From: an uncultured Chlorobiaceae bacterium
GTDB taxonomy: Bacteria; Bacteroidota; Chlorobiia; Chlorobiales; Chlorobiaceae
Length of the DNA stretch: 64,000 nucleotides
Direction of reading: 5' to 3'
NCBI GenBank assembly: GCA_903895195.1
Contig: CAITSZ010000037.1
Span: 41,380 to 105,379, forward strand
Shown one piece after another: positions 51,960 to 61,150 of this stretch (position 1 is the first letter of the stretch; each line of letters opens with the position of its first letter). A model generated the notes under the pieces. The model did not search any database. It was given only the letters and a program-made list of their open reading frames with translations, and was not told the origin of the DNA. A program made the translations under genes and the position numbers.

Positions 51960-52943
51960 ATGACAACCTCAAAACAGAATTACAATTTTCAGAAAATTGT
52001 AGTAATAACCAGCGTTATCCTTTTCCTCATAAAGATGACGGCCTGGTATCTCACCAATTCAGTAGCTATCCTGACTGATGCTTTGGAGAGCACGGTGAAC
52101 GTTACCACTTCGTTTATCGGCCTTTATAGCCTCTATATTTCAGCAAAGCCGAAAGATGCTGGCCATCCATACGGCCATGGAAAAATAGAGTATGTCTCTG
52201 CAGCAATCGAAGGGACAATGATTGTTGTTGCTGGTATGCTCATTATTTACGAGGCAATAAAAAATCTTGGAAATCCGCAACCCATTGGACGGCTTGATTA
52301 TGGAATAATCCTGATCAGTAGCACCGCGATTGTCAATTACATTGTCGGTGAAATAGCTGTCAGAAAAGGAAGAAAAAATAACTCTCTTGCTCTTGTTGCA
52401 AGCGGAAAGCACTTGCAGTCAGATACCTATTCAACAGTCGGTATCATGGTTGGCCTTGTACTTTTGTTTCTGACAAAACAAGCATGGCTCGATAGTGCTG
52501 TGGCTCTCGTTTTTGCTCTGCTGATCTTGTATACAGGAGGCAAGATAATCTGGGACTCACTACGGGGTATTATGGATGAGGCTGATAAGGAACTGTTGAA
52601 GAAGATGGTTTCATTATTGCAGGCTGACAGAGAAGAAAACTGGATTGACATTCATAATACTCGAATTATTAAATATGGCACCACCCTCCATATTGACTGC
52701 CATCTCACTATTCCCTGGTATCTCAATGTTCACGAGGCTCATGCGGAAATTGATAAACTCAGTATGCTGATTAATAATAATTTTGGTGAAAGTATCGACT
52801 TGTTTGTACATGCCGATGGATGTCTTGATTATTCATGCGTACTATGTGATAAGCAGGGTTGCGCTCTAAGGCAAAAGGTATTTCAGAGGAAAGTTGACTG
52901 GACTGTACTGAATGTTACAGAAAACAGAAAACATAAAATCTAA
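51960..52943 (+). CDS. cation diffusion facilitator (CDF) transporter
   Basis: This 327-residue protein has six membrane segments, the TNSVAILTDALESTVNV and HPYGHGKIEYVSA motifs of CDF proteins and the HLQSD motif of helix 5, plus a cytoplasmic ferredoxin-like domain. CDFs export Zn, Fe, Co or Mn using protons. The C-terminus has an unusual Cys cluster (DGCLDYSCVLCDKQGC) that may bind metal. The ATG at 51960 is preferred; the longer ORF to 51918 overlaps nothing but adds 14 residues without family support. In an iron oxidiser an iron-export role is conceivable. Confidence 0.88.
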   Translation: MTTSKQNYNFQKIVVITSVILFLIKMTAWYLTNSVAILTDALESTVNVTTSFIGLYSLYISAKPKDAGHPYGHGKIEYVSAAIEGTMIVVAGMLIIYEAIKNLGNPQPIGRLDYGIILISSTAIVNYIVGEIAVRKGRKNNSLALVASGKHLQSDTYSTVGIMVGLVLLFLTKQAWLDSAVALVFALLILYTGGKIIWDSLRGIMDEADKELLKKMVSLLQADREENWIDIHNTRIIKYGTTLHIDCHLTIPWYLNVHEAHAEIDKLSMLINNNFGESIDLFVHADGCLDYSCVLCDKQGCALRQKVFQRKVDWTVLNVTENRKHKI

Positions 52944-52987
52944 ATATTTCTGATTGTGCATAGTGAGTAAGTGCAAAGGACGAATTA

Positions 52988-54445
52988 TCATACCGGTAAA
53001 AAAGTCAGCATAAATTTGGTGCCAATATTCGGTTTGCTTTCTACCGCAATAGCTATCTGCTGGAGATCTGCAAGTTTTTTTACAATAGAGAGTCCGACGC
53101 CAACTCCTCCGGTTTTTGAGTTTCTCGACTCATCGACCCTATAAAACCGGTCAAAAATTTTCGATATATTTTTTTCAGGGATTCCGATACCCTGATCAGT
53201 TATGGAACAGATAATATCTTGGCCAATGTGATCAACAGTTATTGTTATTGCTGATCCGGAAGGGGAGTATTTGATTGCATTCGACAGAATATTCTCAAAC
53301 ATCATTTCAAGCATTGCATGATCCGCACTAACTTGTTCATTGTCTGAACATCCCATAGAAACGGAAATTTCTTTTTCATCCGCAACAACCAGCATTCTTG
53401 CTGCAACATCACCAATAAGTTGAGGAAGTATTATCTCCTCAATATTGGGACTTATTTTGTCTCCTTCATAGAGTGCAAGCACAAGAAGTTTGTCTATTAT
53501 CCGGCTCATCCGGCTTAATTCCAGAAGGCAGTGCCTGACTCTTGCCTCATAGTGCTCAATTTCTCTTGGTTTGCGGATCAGAACTTCCAGTGTTCCTTTC
53601 ACTGATGCCAGCGGGGTGCTTAGTTCGTGTGATGCATCGGCTGTAAACTGCTGTTCGCGCTGAAATGCGTCCTGCAAACGGTCAAGCAAATCATTGATTG
53701 TTGCTGATAAACGATGCAATTCGTCCTGATGGAGGGGTAGAGGTATACGCTGATTAAGATTAGTCTTGGTAATTTTTTCAGCAGTCTTGATGACGTCATC
53801 AATCGGCTTTATGCTTTCTCCTGCAATAAAGCGGGTAAGTACAAAAAGTGTTACAACAATAACAGGAAATGACAAAAGAAATATGAATTGCAATTCTCTT
53901 ACAAATGCTAACGCATTCATAAGAGAGTGAGCAACAATAAGATACCCTTTTGTGATGCCATCAGGACCTGCAAGAGGGACTTGTACGTGGCGCAGCATTG
54001 ACCCCTCAACCATACCGTTAAAGTATATGGTATCTGATTTGCCGCTTTTGAATAGTAATGTTCTTGTAGAAAGATTTTCAGATTTATTAAGAACCTTTCC
54101 TTGAGGGTTGACGAGTTGAATAAATTCAAGATTTATATCAAAATTCGTTTGTTTTATTTTCTTTTTATAATCCTCGCTGTCATCATCAAATTGATTTGAG
54201 TGCGCTAAATTCCTGAAATATTGGTCTTTCAGTTTTAAATTTCCAATAGTTTCGGAAACCTCATACATCAGAGCATCATCGTTATGACTTGAAACAGCTC
54301 TGTATACCAAGAATAAAATTCCGCTGAAAATGACAGCGATCAAGAGTGATGTTGCAATGGTATAGTATATCGCAATACGATTACGCAAGCTCATTCGGGG
54401 TATTTTATTCAGGATAAATAATTGACCGATGGGTTTGTTATTCAT
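52988..54445 (-). CDS. sensor histidine kinase
   Basis: This 485-residue kinase has two membrane helices (about residues 28-50 and 190-210) around a periplasmic domain, then a HAMP domain, HisKA (FTADASHELSTPLASVKG with His near 270) and HATPase (FENILSNAIKYSP, DQGIGIPE, GGVGVGLSIV). It overlaps the response regulator by 4 nt. The signal is unknown; a position just ahead of cyc2 makes control of iron oxidation genes possible. Confidence 0.93.
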   Translation of the reverse strand: MNNKPIGQLFILNKIPRMSLRNRIAIYYTIATSLLIAVIFSGILFLVYRAVSSHNDDALMYEVSETIGNLKLKDQYFRNLAHSNQFDDDSEDYKKKIKQTNFDINLEFIQLVNPQGKVLNKSENLSTRTLLFKSGKSDTIYFNGMVEGSMLRHVQVPLAGPDGITKGYLIVAHSLMNALAFVRELQFIFLLSFPVIVVTLFVLTRFIAGESIKPIDDVIKTAEKITKTNLNQRIPLPLHQDELHRLSATINDLLDRLQDAFQREQQFTADASHELSTPLASVKGTLEVLIRKPREIEHYEARVRHCLLELSRMSRIIDKLLVLALYEGDKISPNIEEIILPQLIGDVAARMLVVADEKEISVSMGCSDNEQVSADHAMLEMMFENILSNAIKYSPSGSAITITVDHIGQDIICSITDQGIGIPEKNISKIFDRFYRVDESRNSKTGGVGVGLSIVKKLADLQQIAIAVESKPNIGTKFMLTFLPV

Positions 54446-55128
54446 AGCAGGTCTCGTTCACGTACTATGTAGCCAACTCCATAGATGGTTTGTATAATTT
54501 TTCTCCCGCCTGCCTTTTCAAGTTTTCTGCGTAAAAATGTGATAAAAACGTCAACCACTGACGTGTCAGATTCCAACGGAATATCCCAGACATTTTGAAG
54601 AATCCGGTTTCTCGTACACACACTGTCCATATTTTTGACAAGGTATTCGAGCAATGCAAATTCCTTTGGTGTAAGGGTGATTTCTTTGGAATCGAAAAAT
54701 ATCTGATGGCTTATAGGGTTTATGGTAAGTTTACCAGCCCTTAGAGTATTGTCGTTCGGGACGCTTTTTTTGATCTGCGCGTTAATTCGAACCAGCAGTT
54801 CTTCAAATTCAAAAGGTTTTTTTATGTAATCATTTGCGCCGGCTTCAAATCCTAAAACAAGGTCGTCCAGATTCTTTTTTGCCGTAAGAAATATGATCGG
54901 CACCATATTTCCTGTTTTTCGAATCTGATTGCATACCGCAATGCCACTCATAACAGGAATCATCCAATCCAGGATGATCAGGTTATAGTTATAGCTCAAA
55001 GCCAAATCAAGTCCGCTTTTCCCGTCACTGGCTATATCAACGGAATATGATGCCTCTTCGAGGCCTTCTTTAAGAAAACTCGTTATTCCTGGTTCGTCAT
55101 CAATGATGAGGAGCTTTATATTTTTCAT
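54442..55128 (-). CDS. OmpR-type response regulator
   Basis: The 228 residues hold a receiver (LLIIDDEPG, phospho-Asp in NLIILDWMIPVMSG, FLTAK, YIKKPFE) and a winged-helix DNA-binding domain (LTPKEFALLEYLVKN ... VWDIPLESDTSVVDVFITFLRRKL). The ATG at 55128 starts the receiver correctly. It precedes the histidine kinase in a two-gene operon divergent from cyc2, separated by 781 bp. Confidence 0.93.
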   Translation of the reverse strand: MKNIKLLIIDDEPGITSFLKEGLEEASYSVDIASDGKSGLDLALSYNYNLIILDWMIPVMSGIAVCNQIRKTGNMVPIIFLTAKKNLDDLVLGFEAGANDYIKKPFEFEELLVRINAQIKKSVPNDNTLRAGKLTINPISHQIFFDSKEITLTPKEFALLEYLVKNMDSVCTRNRILQNVWDIPLESDTSVVDVFITFLRRKLEKAGGRKIIQTIYGVGYIVRERDLL

Positions 55129-55909
55129 AAAGGGTGGTGTGTTGAGTATCTGATATGAATTTAATAGCAATATCATCTATAAATATAGACAATACCAAAT
55201 ATAGCCCTTGAAAAGTTAAAACTATCCAAAGAAAGAGTTAATTAAAGCTTAAAAAAGCATTAATAATAGCAATAATGATAATAATCTTTAGATAGTTTAA
55301 GCCTCTATATAAAAATGTTTTAACTGGCTAAATATCCTTCAGGTCGATAGCGGATTTATTTTTTTCAGTTTTAGTAGTTCGCTAATTATTTCTTGATTTG
55401 ATGTCGGGGAGATGGAAACTAACTGTGGCCGTTAATGATGTAGAGTGTGATTCTTTGCTCTCAATCGTCGATTCATTGATACTCTCTTTTAGATTTTATT
55501 AAGAAGTTATTACGAACCTTTTATGAGGGTTTTAGTTACTTCTTAATAACTAATTTCTAATATTGTAACAATTGTGATATCGTCTGCTTTCACACAAAGC
55601 TCTAAGTTGCTCCAACTTCTGAGAGAAGCATAATATTGATCGGCTCGATAACGCTGAAGTTATCTTTATCAATTCATACTTATTCTAACCGCTAATTTCT
55701 GCTTTCTGTTAAGCGGTTAATAACTCAACAAATTAAAAAATTCTCGATGCAGAGTTATAGGGAATTGAATGCATTTTTCAATTCTTTGCTCGAAGCCAGA
55801 CTTTGAGGGATATACTCTCAAAGGTGAAGAATCCTAATTTTAGTAGGATGTAGATAAAAACTGCCGGTTAATAAACATCAATAATCAATAAACACGGAGA
55901 GCAGCTATT
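55129..55909. other. 781-bp region between the two-component operon and cyc2
   Basis: It is AT-rich with no convincing ORF. Its cyc2-proximal third holds four inverted repeats in a row: TAACCGCT (55686) with AGCGGTTA (55712), GAATTGA (55762) with TCAATTC (55778), CTTTGAG (55801) with CTCAAAG (55817), and ATCCTA (55831) with TAGGAT (55844). They could form a structured leader of the cyc2 mRNA or bind regulators. No known riboswitch class was recognised. Confidence 0.5.
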
Positions 55910-57253
55910 ATGAGGAAAATCACATTCGCATCGATTATTTCGCTCTGTATGGTGCCTATTCTTTTTTGGAGTTCAGAGAGTCAGGCTATACCGTCATGGG
56001 CACGAAAGTATGAAGTATCCTGTCTCATGTGTCACTCTGGTATGCCACAAAGGAATGCCATCGGTGAAGCCTTCAAGAATAATGGTTATCGTATGCCGGC
56101 TGGTGCCGAAGGCGCATTTACCCGTCAGCAGCAGATCAAGATGGGTAATGAGGACTGGAAAAAAACTGTTAAAGCTCCAATAAACAGTTCTTTTCCTCAA
56201 TTCGACCCCTTGAGCGTTGTTCTTACAGGAAATCTTGTCAACTATGTTGGTCCGACTTATGGAGCGAAGCCCACAGGCTCAACATTTAACTACAATGTTC
56301 CTGGTGCAGTAGCGCTCTTTTTTGGTGGTTCCATCGGCGATCAACTGACTGTTTTTGGTGAAGTAAATGGATTCGGTGGAAACTCAACGTTTGATACCGA
56401 CGATGATAAAACCGCCGCCGGTCCGACCACTTCAGTTGACAGTCCGGCAATTAATGCCAATGTGAGAGTTGTCTGGGAGTTCAATCCAGGGTTCAACATT
56501 GCTCTTGGTAACAACTTCAGTAATGCGTCCTGGAATGGAGTATCAGTCGGTGGTGTTGTTAACGTGTCAGGTGTGCTGCCAGCACCGGGAACATATGCTG
56601 AGTTGAACTACACCCGAGGTGATGTTGGTGGATATTCAATCACTGCAGGAACAAGTATGGCTGCCAAAAACCAGACTCCAATCGTGGCTACTGAGAATAA
56701 AATTGACGATATTCTCTACCTGAGAGGAAAGGTAAAGTTGTTTGGAGCAGGTCTGCTCACCGGTGCCAATGGTGAGTTCGGGAATCCTTACACAGGTCTT
56801 GACAACCATATTACCTTAGGTGCCGGACTTTCATACTCTGAACACAAGAATGTGAAAAATCCATTAACCGGTATAACTCCAACAAAAGGTTTTACGGGTG
56901 GATATGCTAATGAGACACTCGTCTATGGTGCAGATGTTCAGGGCGTCTACAACGATTTTCTCGCTGGCATAGCATTAAGCCATGATCGTGATCTTCAGTT
57001 TAACAACTTCAAGGCTGAGATAGGACACTACTTCTATTCCTGGCTTTATGTGAAGGGCGCATACTCCGACCTTGCAGCCTCTACTGCAAAATTGTCTGCT
57101 GACGTTCATCAGCCTTCGATTGCCGGCAGCCTTACTGCATGGCTCTCTTCAGCTGTTTCGCTTTCCGGAACGTATACTCATTTTACAAAGGATGCTACAG
57201 CAGGTACTACCAATCCAGATTCCTTTGTACTGGCTGTTCGGGCTGGATTCTAA
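55910..57253 (+). CDS. cyc2: Cyc2-type outer-membrane cytochrome-porin (Fe(II) oxidase)
   Basis: This 447-residue protein has a signal peptide of about 26 residues, then a single haem motif, SCLMCHSGMP (Cys38, Cys41, His42). The rest is a 16-strand-like beta-barrel ending in a terminal phenylalanine (VLAVRAGF). One cytochrome domain fused to a porin is the layout of Cyc2, the outer-membrane iron oxidase found in neutrophilic iron oxidisers and photoferrotrophic Chlorobium. It would take electrons from extracellular Fe(II) and hand them to periplasmic cytochromes such as those encoded just downstream. A GGAG lies 9 nt before the ATG, and a hairpin terminator follows. Confidence 0.88.
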   Translation: MRKITFASIISLCMVPILFWSSESQAIPSWARKYEVSCLMCHSGMPQRNAIGEAFKNNGYRMPAGAEGAFTRQQQIKMGNEDWKKTVKAPINSSFPQFDPLSVVLTGNLVNYVGPTYGAKPTGSTFNYNVPGAVALFFGGSIGDQLTVFGEVNGFGGNSTFDTDDDKTAAGPTTSVDSPAINANVRVVWEFNPGFNIALGNNFSNASWNGVSVGGVVNVSGVLPAPGTYAELNYTRGDVGGYSITAGTSMAAKNQTPIVATENKIDDILYLRGKVKLFGAGLLTGANGEFGNPYTGLDNHITLGAGLSYSEHKNVKNPLTGITPTKGFTGGYANETLVYGADVQGVYNDFLAGIALSHDRDLQFNNFKAEIGHYFYSWLYVKGAYSDLAASTAKLSADVHQPSIAGSLTAWLSSAVSLSGTYTHFTKDATAGTTNPDSFVLAVRAGF

Positions 57254-57303
57254 ATCATAACGATAGCTCCGATTTTTCCGAGTGCGTAAAGTTCACCTTC
57301 TCG

Positions 57304-57340
57304 TAAAAGGCATGGTCATCTGCAATGATCATGCCTTTTA
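57304..57340 (+). terminator. hairpin after cyc2
   Basis: TAAAAGGCATG (57304-57314) pairs perfectly with CATGCCTTTTA (57330-57340), with an inner TCAT/ATGA pairing. There is no strong T-run beyond the stem itself. Confidence 0.65.
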
Positions 57341-57403
57341 TAGAAACTCTCTGGGGCAGGTTATCACAAGAGCAGCCATGACCTTGTAACCTACGTTATC
57401 CTT

Positions 57404-57796
57404 ATGAAGATCACTCTCAAACCTTTACTGTACTCTGTTTTTTGTGGCCTTTTGTTATTGGCTTCATGCAGCTCTGGAGAGGTCTCTCCAAACAAGGAGG
57501 AGCTGACTGAATCGAAGAAAGAAGCTGCGGAAGAACAAAGACTGGCTGAAGGCAAAGCCATCTATGAGTCAAATTGTGCTGGCTGTCATAATTCAGATGT
57601 TGCCGGTTCGCCGACGCCTGGCGACAAAGCAGATTGGAAAGATCGCATGGCTCAAGGCGTAGAAGTCATGGCCAAAAAATCAATTCAAGGGTTTGAAGGA
57701 AAAAAAGGGGTTATGCAACCCAGGGGAGGTAACTCTACCTTAAGCGACCAGGAAGTCACCAATGCAGTGTTCTACATGGTCAGGATTTCGCAATGA
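57404..57796 (+). CDS. mono-haem cytochrome c lipoprotein
   Basis: This 130-residue protein has a lipobox LLASC (Cys22), then a charged linker rich in Glu and Lys, and the haem motif NCAGCHNSD. The C-terminal VMQPRGGN loop holds the likely Met ligand. It is a paralogue of the lipoprotein at 46682 and of the next gene. Its place after cyc2 suggests a periplasmic electron acceptor for the iron oxidase, by inference. Confidence 0.9.
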   Translation: MKITLKPLLYSVFCGLLLLASCSSGEVSPNKEELTESKKEAAEEQRLAEGKAIYESNCAGCHNSDVAGSPTPGDKADWKDRMAQGVEVMAKKSIQGFEGKKGVMQPRGGNSTLSDQEVTNAVFYMVRISQ

Positions 57797-57943
57797 ATTC
57801 TGTTCTAACGCATTGTACTGAAGCTTTTTGACATAGTTCTTTCTGCTTCTCTTATTACATGTCACTCTTGTCAGGCAGGTTTCTTAGAAACTGTATTTGT
57901 TGTTCCATCAGTTCCTATAACAATCATAATGGAGGATATCTCT

Positions 57944-58279
57944 ATGACTCGTTTTTTTTTAGTTGCCTGTTGTGCACTCTTTATTACTTCAATGACCTCC
58001 TCCGATGCCAAGGCCGCATACGATGTTGTCGCCGGTAAAAAAGTTTACGAAACTACCTGTGCCGCCTGTCATAAAGGCGGTCTTCTTGGAGCTCCTAAAT
58101 TGGGAGATAAAGCTGCATGGGCTCCACGTCTCACACAAGGTTTGGATGTTCTGGTCAGTAAATCCATCAAAGGTTTTCAGGGTAAAACAGGAACTATGCC
58201 TGCACGAGGCGGAGATGCCAAGCTTACTGATGCCCAGGTCGGCAATTCTGTTGATTATCTCATAGAGCAAAGCAAATAA
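57944..58279 (+). CDS. soluble c5/c555-type cytochrome
   Basis: This 111-residue protein has a signal peptide (TRFFLVACCALFITSMTSSDAKA, in outline), one haem motif TCAACHKGG, and the TMPARGGD Met-ligand loop. A GGAGG at 57930-57934 sits 9 nt before the ATG at 57944, so the ORF start at 57929 is too early. It lacks a lipobox and should be a soluble periplasmic carrier, the class that feeds the reaction centre in green sulfur bacteria. Confidence 0.92.
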   Translation: MTRFFLVACCALFITSMTSSDAKAAYDVVAGKKVYETTCAACHKGGLLGAPKLGDKAAWAPRLTQGLDVLVSKSIKGFQGKTGTMPARGGDAKLTDAQVGNSVDYLIEQSK

Positions 58280-58336
58280 GCATGAGTGCGTCGGGTTTGT
58301 AATGCATCCCGATGCTTAACACTGAAACTGTGTTTT

Positions 58337-58410
58337 GCCGGTATCATAAACAGCTGAGTTTGTGTGTGGTTGTGTGTGTCAGTTGCTTGTTTATGATGGC
58401 CGGCATATCT
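58337..58410 (+). terminator. large hairpin terminator after the cytochromes
   Basis: GCCGG-T-ATCATAAACA (58337-58352) pairs with TGTTTATGAT-GG-CCGGC (58388-58404) around a GT-rich loop, followed by ATATCTTTT. Confidence 0.7.
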
Positions 58411-58472
58411 TTTAACCCCCTCCCCTAATCACCGCTTGACATTATTCTTTAAAAAGTGTTTGCTTTTTTCTA

Positions 58473-58498
58473 TCGATATGTATTTTATTACATAACGA
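58473..58498 (+). promoter_or_regulatory. ModE-like operator upstream of modABC
   Basis: TCGATATGTA (58473-58482), a 6-bp spacer and TACATAACGA (58489-58498) form an inverted repeat with 9 of 10 positions matching. It resembles the known E. coli ModE site (CGTTATAT-type half and TACATAACG half). It lies about 70 bp before modA. A TTGACA at 58437 may be a -35 element. Repression by molybdate-loaded ModE is expected; no modE gene is in the window. Confidence 0.7.
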
Positions 58499-58566
58499 AT
58501 CCTGAATAGAAGTACAATAGATGCTTCTGCAAATAGTGAGCAAAGCATTACAACACAATAACAACA

Positions 58567-59316
58567 ATGACTCAAGCAATGAAGAGGATAACCGTATTCT
58601 GTTTTGCTCTTTTGATGATGGCCACGACAGCCATGGCCGGCGAGCTCAACCTCTCTGTGGCTGCAAGTCTTAAAGAGGTGATCAATGAGCTGAGTGCGAG
58701 CTATGCAGCAAAGCATCCAGGCACAGTTTTTCTGAAAAACTTTGGCCCTTCTGGTACACTTGCCGGTCAGATTGAAAATGGCGGCCCTGCCGACCTGATT
58801 ATTTCTGCCAACACTGAATGGGTTGATTACCTGAACAACAAAAAACTTGTCGACGCGGCAAGCATCAAGACCTTTACCTATAACTCTCTTGTTTTTACAG
58901 GCACAACGAGTAAAAAAGTTACCTCGATTAAGGACCTTCCGAAACTGGATAAGATTGCAATCGGCAGTCCTAAAAGTGTTCCAGCAGGCGAATATGCAAT
59001 GGCCGCAATGACAAAAGCAGGTGTCGCTGCTCAGCTTACAAGCAAGCTTGTAATGGCCAAAGATGTCCGAGAGTGCCTTATGTATGCTGAACTTGGTGAA
59101 GTTGATGGTGCTTTTGTCTACAAAACTGATGCGCTGGTGGCTCAAAAATCAAAGCTGCTCTTTACGGTACCCCGGGAGCTCTATCCAAGAGTGGTTTACC
59201 CTATGGCGATCACCATCAAAGGCGCAAAAAACGATGAGGTTAAAGCTTTTCATACCTTCCTGCAGTCCGATGAGGCGAAATCTGTTCTCACTAAATATGG
59301 TTTTGCCCTGAAATGA
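58567..59316 (+). CDS. modA: molybdate ABC transporter substrate-binding protein
   Basis: This 249-residue periplasmic protein has a signal peptide, then LSVAASLKEVINELSASY, FGPSGTLAGQIENGGPADLIISAN and DALVAQKSK, the ModA oxyanion-binding pattern (serines in AAS and PSGT). It binds molybdate or tungstate. It is the first gene of modABC behind a ModE-like box. The second in-frame ATG (58579) is an alternative start. Confidence 0.95.
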   Translation: MTQAMKRITVFCFALLMMATTAMAGELNLSVAASLKEVINELSASYAAKHPGTVFLKNFGPSGTLAGQIENGGPADLIISANTEWVDYLNNKKLVDAASIKTFTYNSLVFTGTTSKKVTSIKDLPKLDKIAIGSPKSVPAGEYAMAAMTKAGVAAQLTSKLVMAKDVRECLMYAELGEVDGAFVYKTDALVAQKSKLLFTVPRELYPRVVYPMAITIKGAKNDEVKAFHTFLQSDEAKSVLTKYGFALK

Positions 59317-59338
59317 TTTATTTTTTGTTCCTTCATAC

Positions 59339-60025
59339 ATGCTGTTAACACCGGAAGATATAACTGCCATTTGGCTGTCGCTGAAAATTGCCCTTACGGC
59401 GACAGCTATTGCTTTACCTTTTGGGTTTATCACAGCATGGCTGATCGTGTTCAAAACTTTCAGGGGGAAAATAGTGCTGGAAGTGCTTATCAATCTTCCG
59501 CTGACGTTGCCTCCGGTTGTCATCGGTTATTTTTTGCTTTTGCTGCTCGGCAAAAACGGGTGGATTGGCGAGCTCCTCAATAAATCAGGGTTCCCTGTCA
59601 TTTTTACCTGGAAAGCCGCAGTTATTGCCTCGGCCACAGTCGGGTTCCCTTTGCTTGTTCGCTCCATCCGTCTTGGCATGGAGTCGATCGATCTGCAGCT
59701 TATCGAGGCTTCACGGACTCTTGGAGCATCATGGCCGGATAGTTTGCTTACAATTATTTTGCCGCAGTCGCTTAGAGGTATTATCGCCGGTTCGTCGCTG
59801 ATGTTTGCAAGAAGTCTTGGGGAGTTTGGGGCTACCATTATTGTTGCCGGAAATATTCCTGGAAGAACACAAACCATTCCTCTGGCCATCTATGATTATG
59901 CCAGTTCACCCTCAAGCGGCAAAATGGCTCTGACACTTTGCATAATTTCAGTAGTAATTTCAGTGGCAGTGCTTTTGCTGCATGAAGTTCTTGGCAAACA
60001 GCTTGATCGAAGGAGCTTTTTGTGA
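59339..60025 (+). CDS. modB: molybdate ABC transporter permease
   Basis: This 228-residue protein has five membrane helices and the EAA loop (LIEASRTLGASWPDSLLTIILPQSLRGIIAG, in outline) that contacts the ATPase. It pairs with ModA and ModC. Its stop overlaps the GTG start of modC by 4 nt. Confidence 0.95.
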   Translation: MLLTPEDITAIWLSLKIALTATAIALPFGFITAWLIVFKTFRGKIVLEVLINLPLTLPPVVIGYFLLLLLGKNGWIGELLNKSGFPVIFTWKAAVIASATVGFPLLVRSIRLGMESIDLQLIEASRTLGASWPDSLLTIILPQSLRGIIAGSSLMFARSLGEFGATIIVAGNIPGRTQTIPLAIYDYASSPSSGKMALTLCIISVVISVAVLLLHEVLGKQLDRRSFL

Positions 60026-61077
60026 ATCTCCATATTGATCTTGAAAAAAAGCTGGGGAAATTTTTTATCCAGGTCAAAACTGAAGTTTCAGGAGAACGGA
60101 TCGGAATATTCGGCGATTCGGGAAGTGGCAAATCTACGCTTGTGAATTTTATTTCAGGTCTTTTGCCGCCTGACAAGGGTGAAATTTTGCTTGATGGAGA
60201 GTGCCTTTTCAGTAGTCAGAAAGGTATTAATATCTCACCTGAGCATAGACGCATTGCCATTGTTTTTCAGCGTCCAATGCTCTTCCCGCACATGAGTGTC
60301 CAAAAAAATCTCTTGTACGGCTATCAACGATGCCGTGCTGAAAATAAAAGGATCAAGCCGGAGAGTCTGATTGATCTCCTTAAACTGCGGCCCCTTCTTA
60401 AACGTGGTATTGAAAATCTGTCTGGTGGAGAAAAACAGCGGATTTCTCTGGGAAGAGCGATTCTTTCAAGCCCCCGGCTTCTTCTTATGGATGAGCCTCT
60501 TACCGCTCTTGACGATACGCTCCGATACCAGATTATTCCTTACCTCAGGAGTGTGAGCGAAGAGTTTTTGATCCCTTATATATTCATATCGCACTCCCTG
60601 ACGGAGATGCAATTAATGACTGAAAGTGTTCTTGTGATAAACAATGGACGACTTGTTGAGGAGACTACTCCGGAAGGTCTTGCAAGAAACAGAATGGCGA
60701 AAAGCCAGAATGGTTATCTGAATTTATTACCCTTGACCAATCCAGTTGATCATAATGGTTTATTTGCCTACCGTTGGGGAAATAATACCCTGCAAGTTTC
60801 AGATGGACAACTCAATGGGAATGGACTGTTTGAACTATCTTCCCGGGAAATTATTCTTTTTAAAAAACATCCGGAAGCCATCAGTGCCCGCAATCTTCTG
60901 CCTGCCAGGGTTATGGAAATATTCAACTCAGATGGGCGAGTCGGTATCGTTCTCTCTATTAACGGGGAAAAACTTATTGCGGAAATTGTCAGATCCGCTG
61001 CAGATGAACTGGACATCATACCCGATACATCTATTTTTGCCGCCATCAAGGCCTCTTCCTTCAGGAGGTTGGCCTGA
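60022..61077 (+). CDS. modC: molybdate ABC transporter ATPase
   Basis: This 351-residue ATPase has Walker A GDSGSGKSTL, signature LSGGEKQRISLGRAIL and Walker B LLLMDEPLTALD, and a C-terminal TOBE/Mop-like domain (SARNLLPARVMEIFNSDGRVG..., in outline) that senses oxyanion. It starts with GTG inside the modB stop (GTGA). It powers molybdate import for molybdenum enzymes. Confidence 0.95.
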   Translation: MNLHIDLEKKLGKFFIQVKTEVSGERIGIFGDSGSGKSTLVNFISGLLPPDKGEILLDGECLFSSQKGINISPEHRRIAIVFQRPMLFPHMSVQKNLLYGYQRCRAENKRIKPESLIDLLKLRPLLKRGIENLSGGEKQRISLGRAILSSPRLLLMDEPLTALDDTLRYQIIPYLRSVSEEFLIPYIFISHSLTEMQLMTESVLVINNGRLVEETTPEGLARNRMAKSQNGYLNLLPLTNPVDHNGLFAYRWGNNTLQVSDGQLNGNGLFELSSREIILFKKHPEAISARNLLPARVMEIFNSDGRVGIVLSINGEKLIAEIVRSAADELDIIPDTSIFAAIKASSFRRLA

Positions 61078-61150
61078 ACTTTGTGATCATATCTCGTTGA
61101 GAATTAAGCGCTCTTCAATAGTTTGTTTGAAGAATAAAATTATCCCTCAT

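Noticed and set aside
58429..59145. 238-codon minus-strand ORF
   Set aside because: It lies almost wholly antisense to modA, has no family features, and modA is unmistakable.
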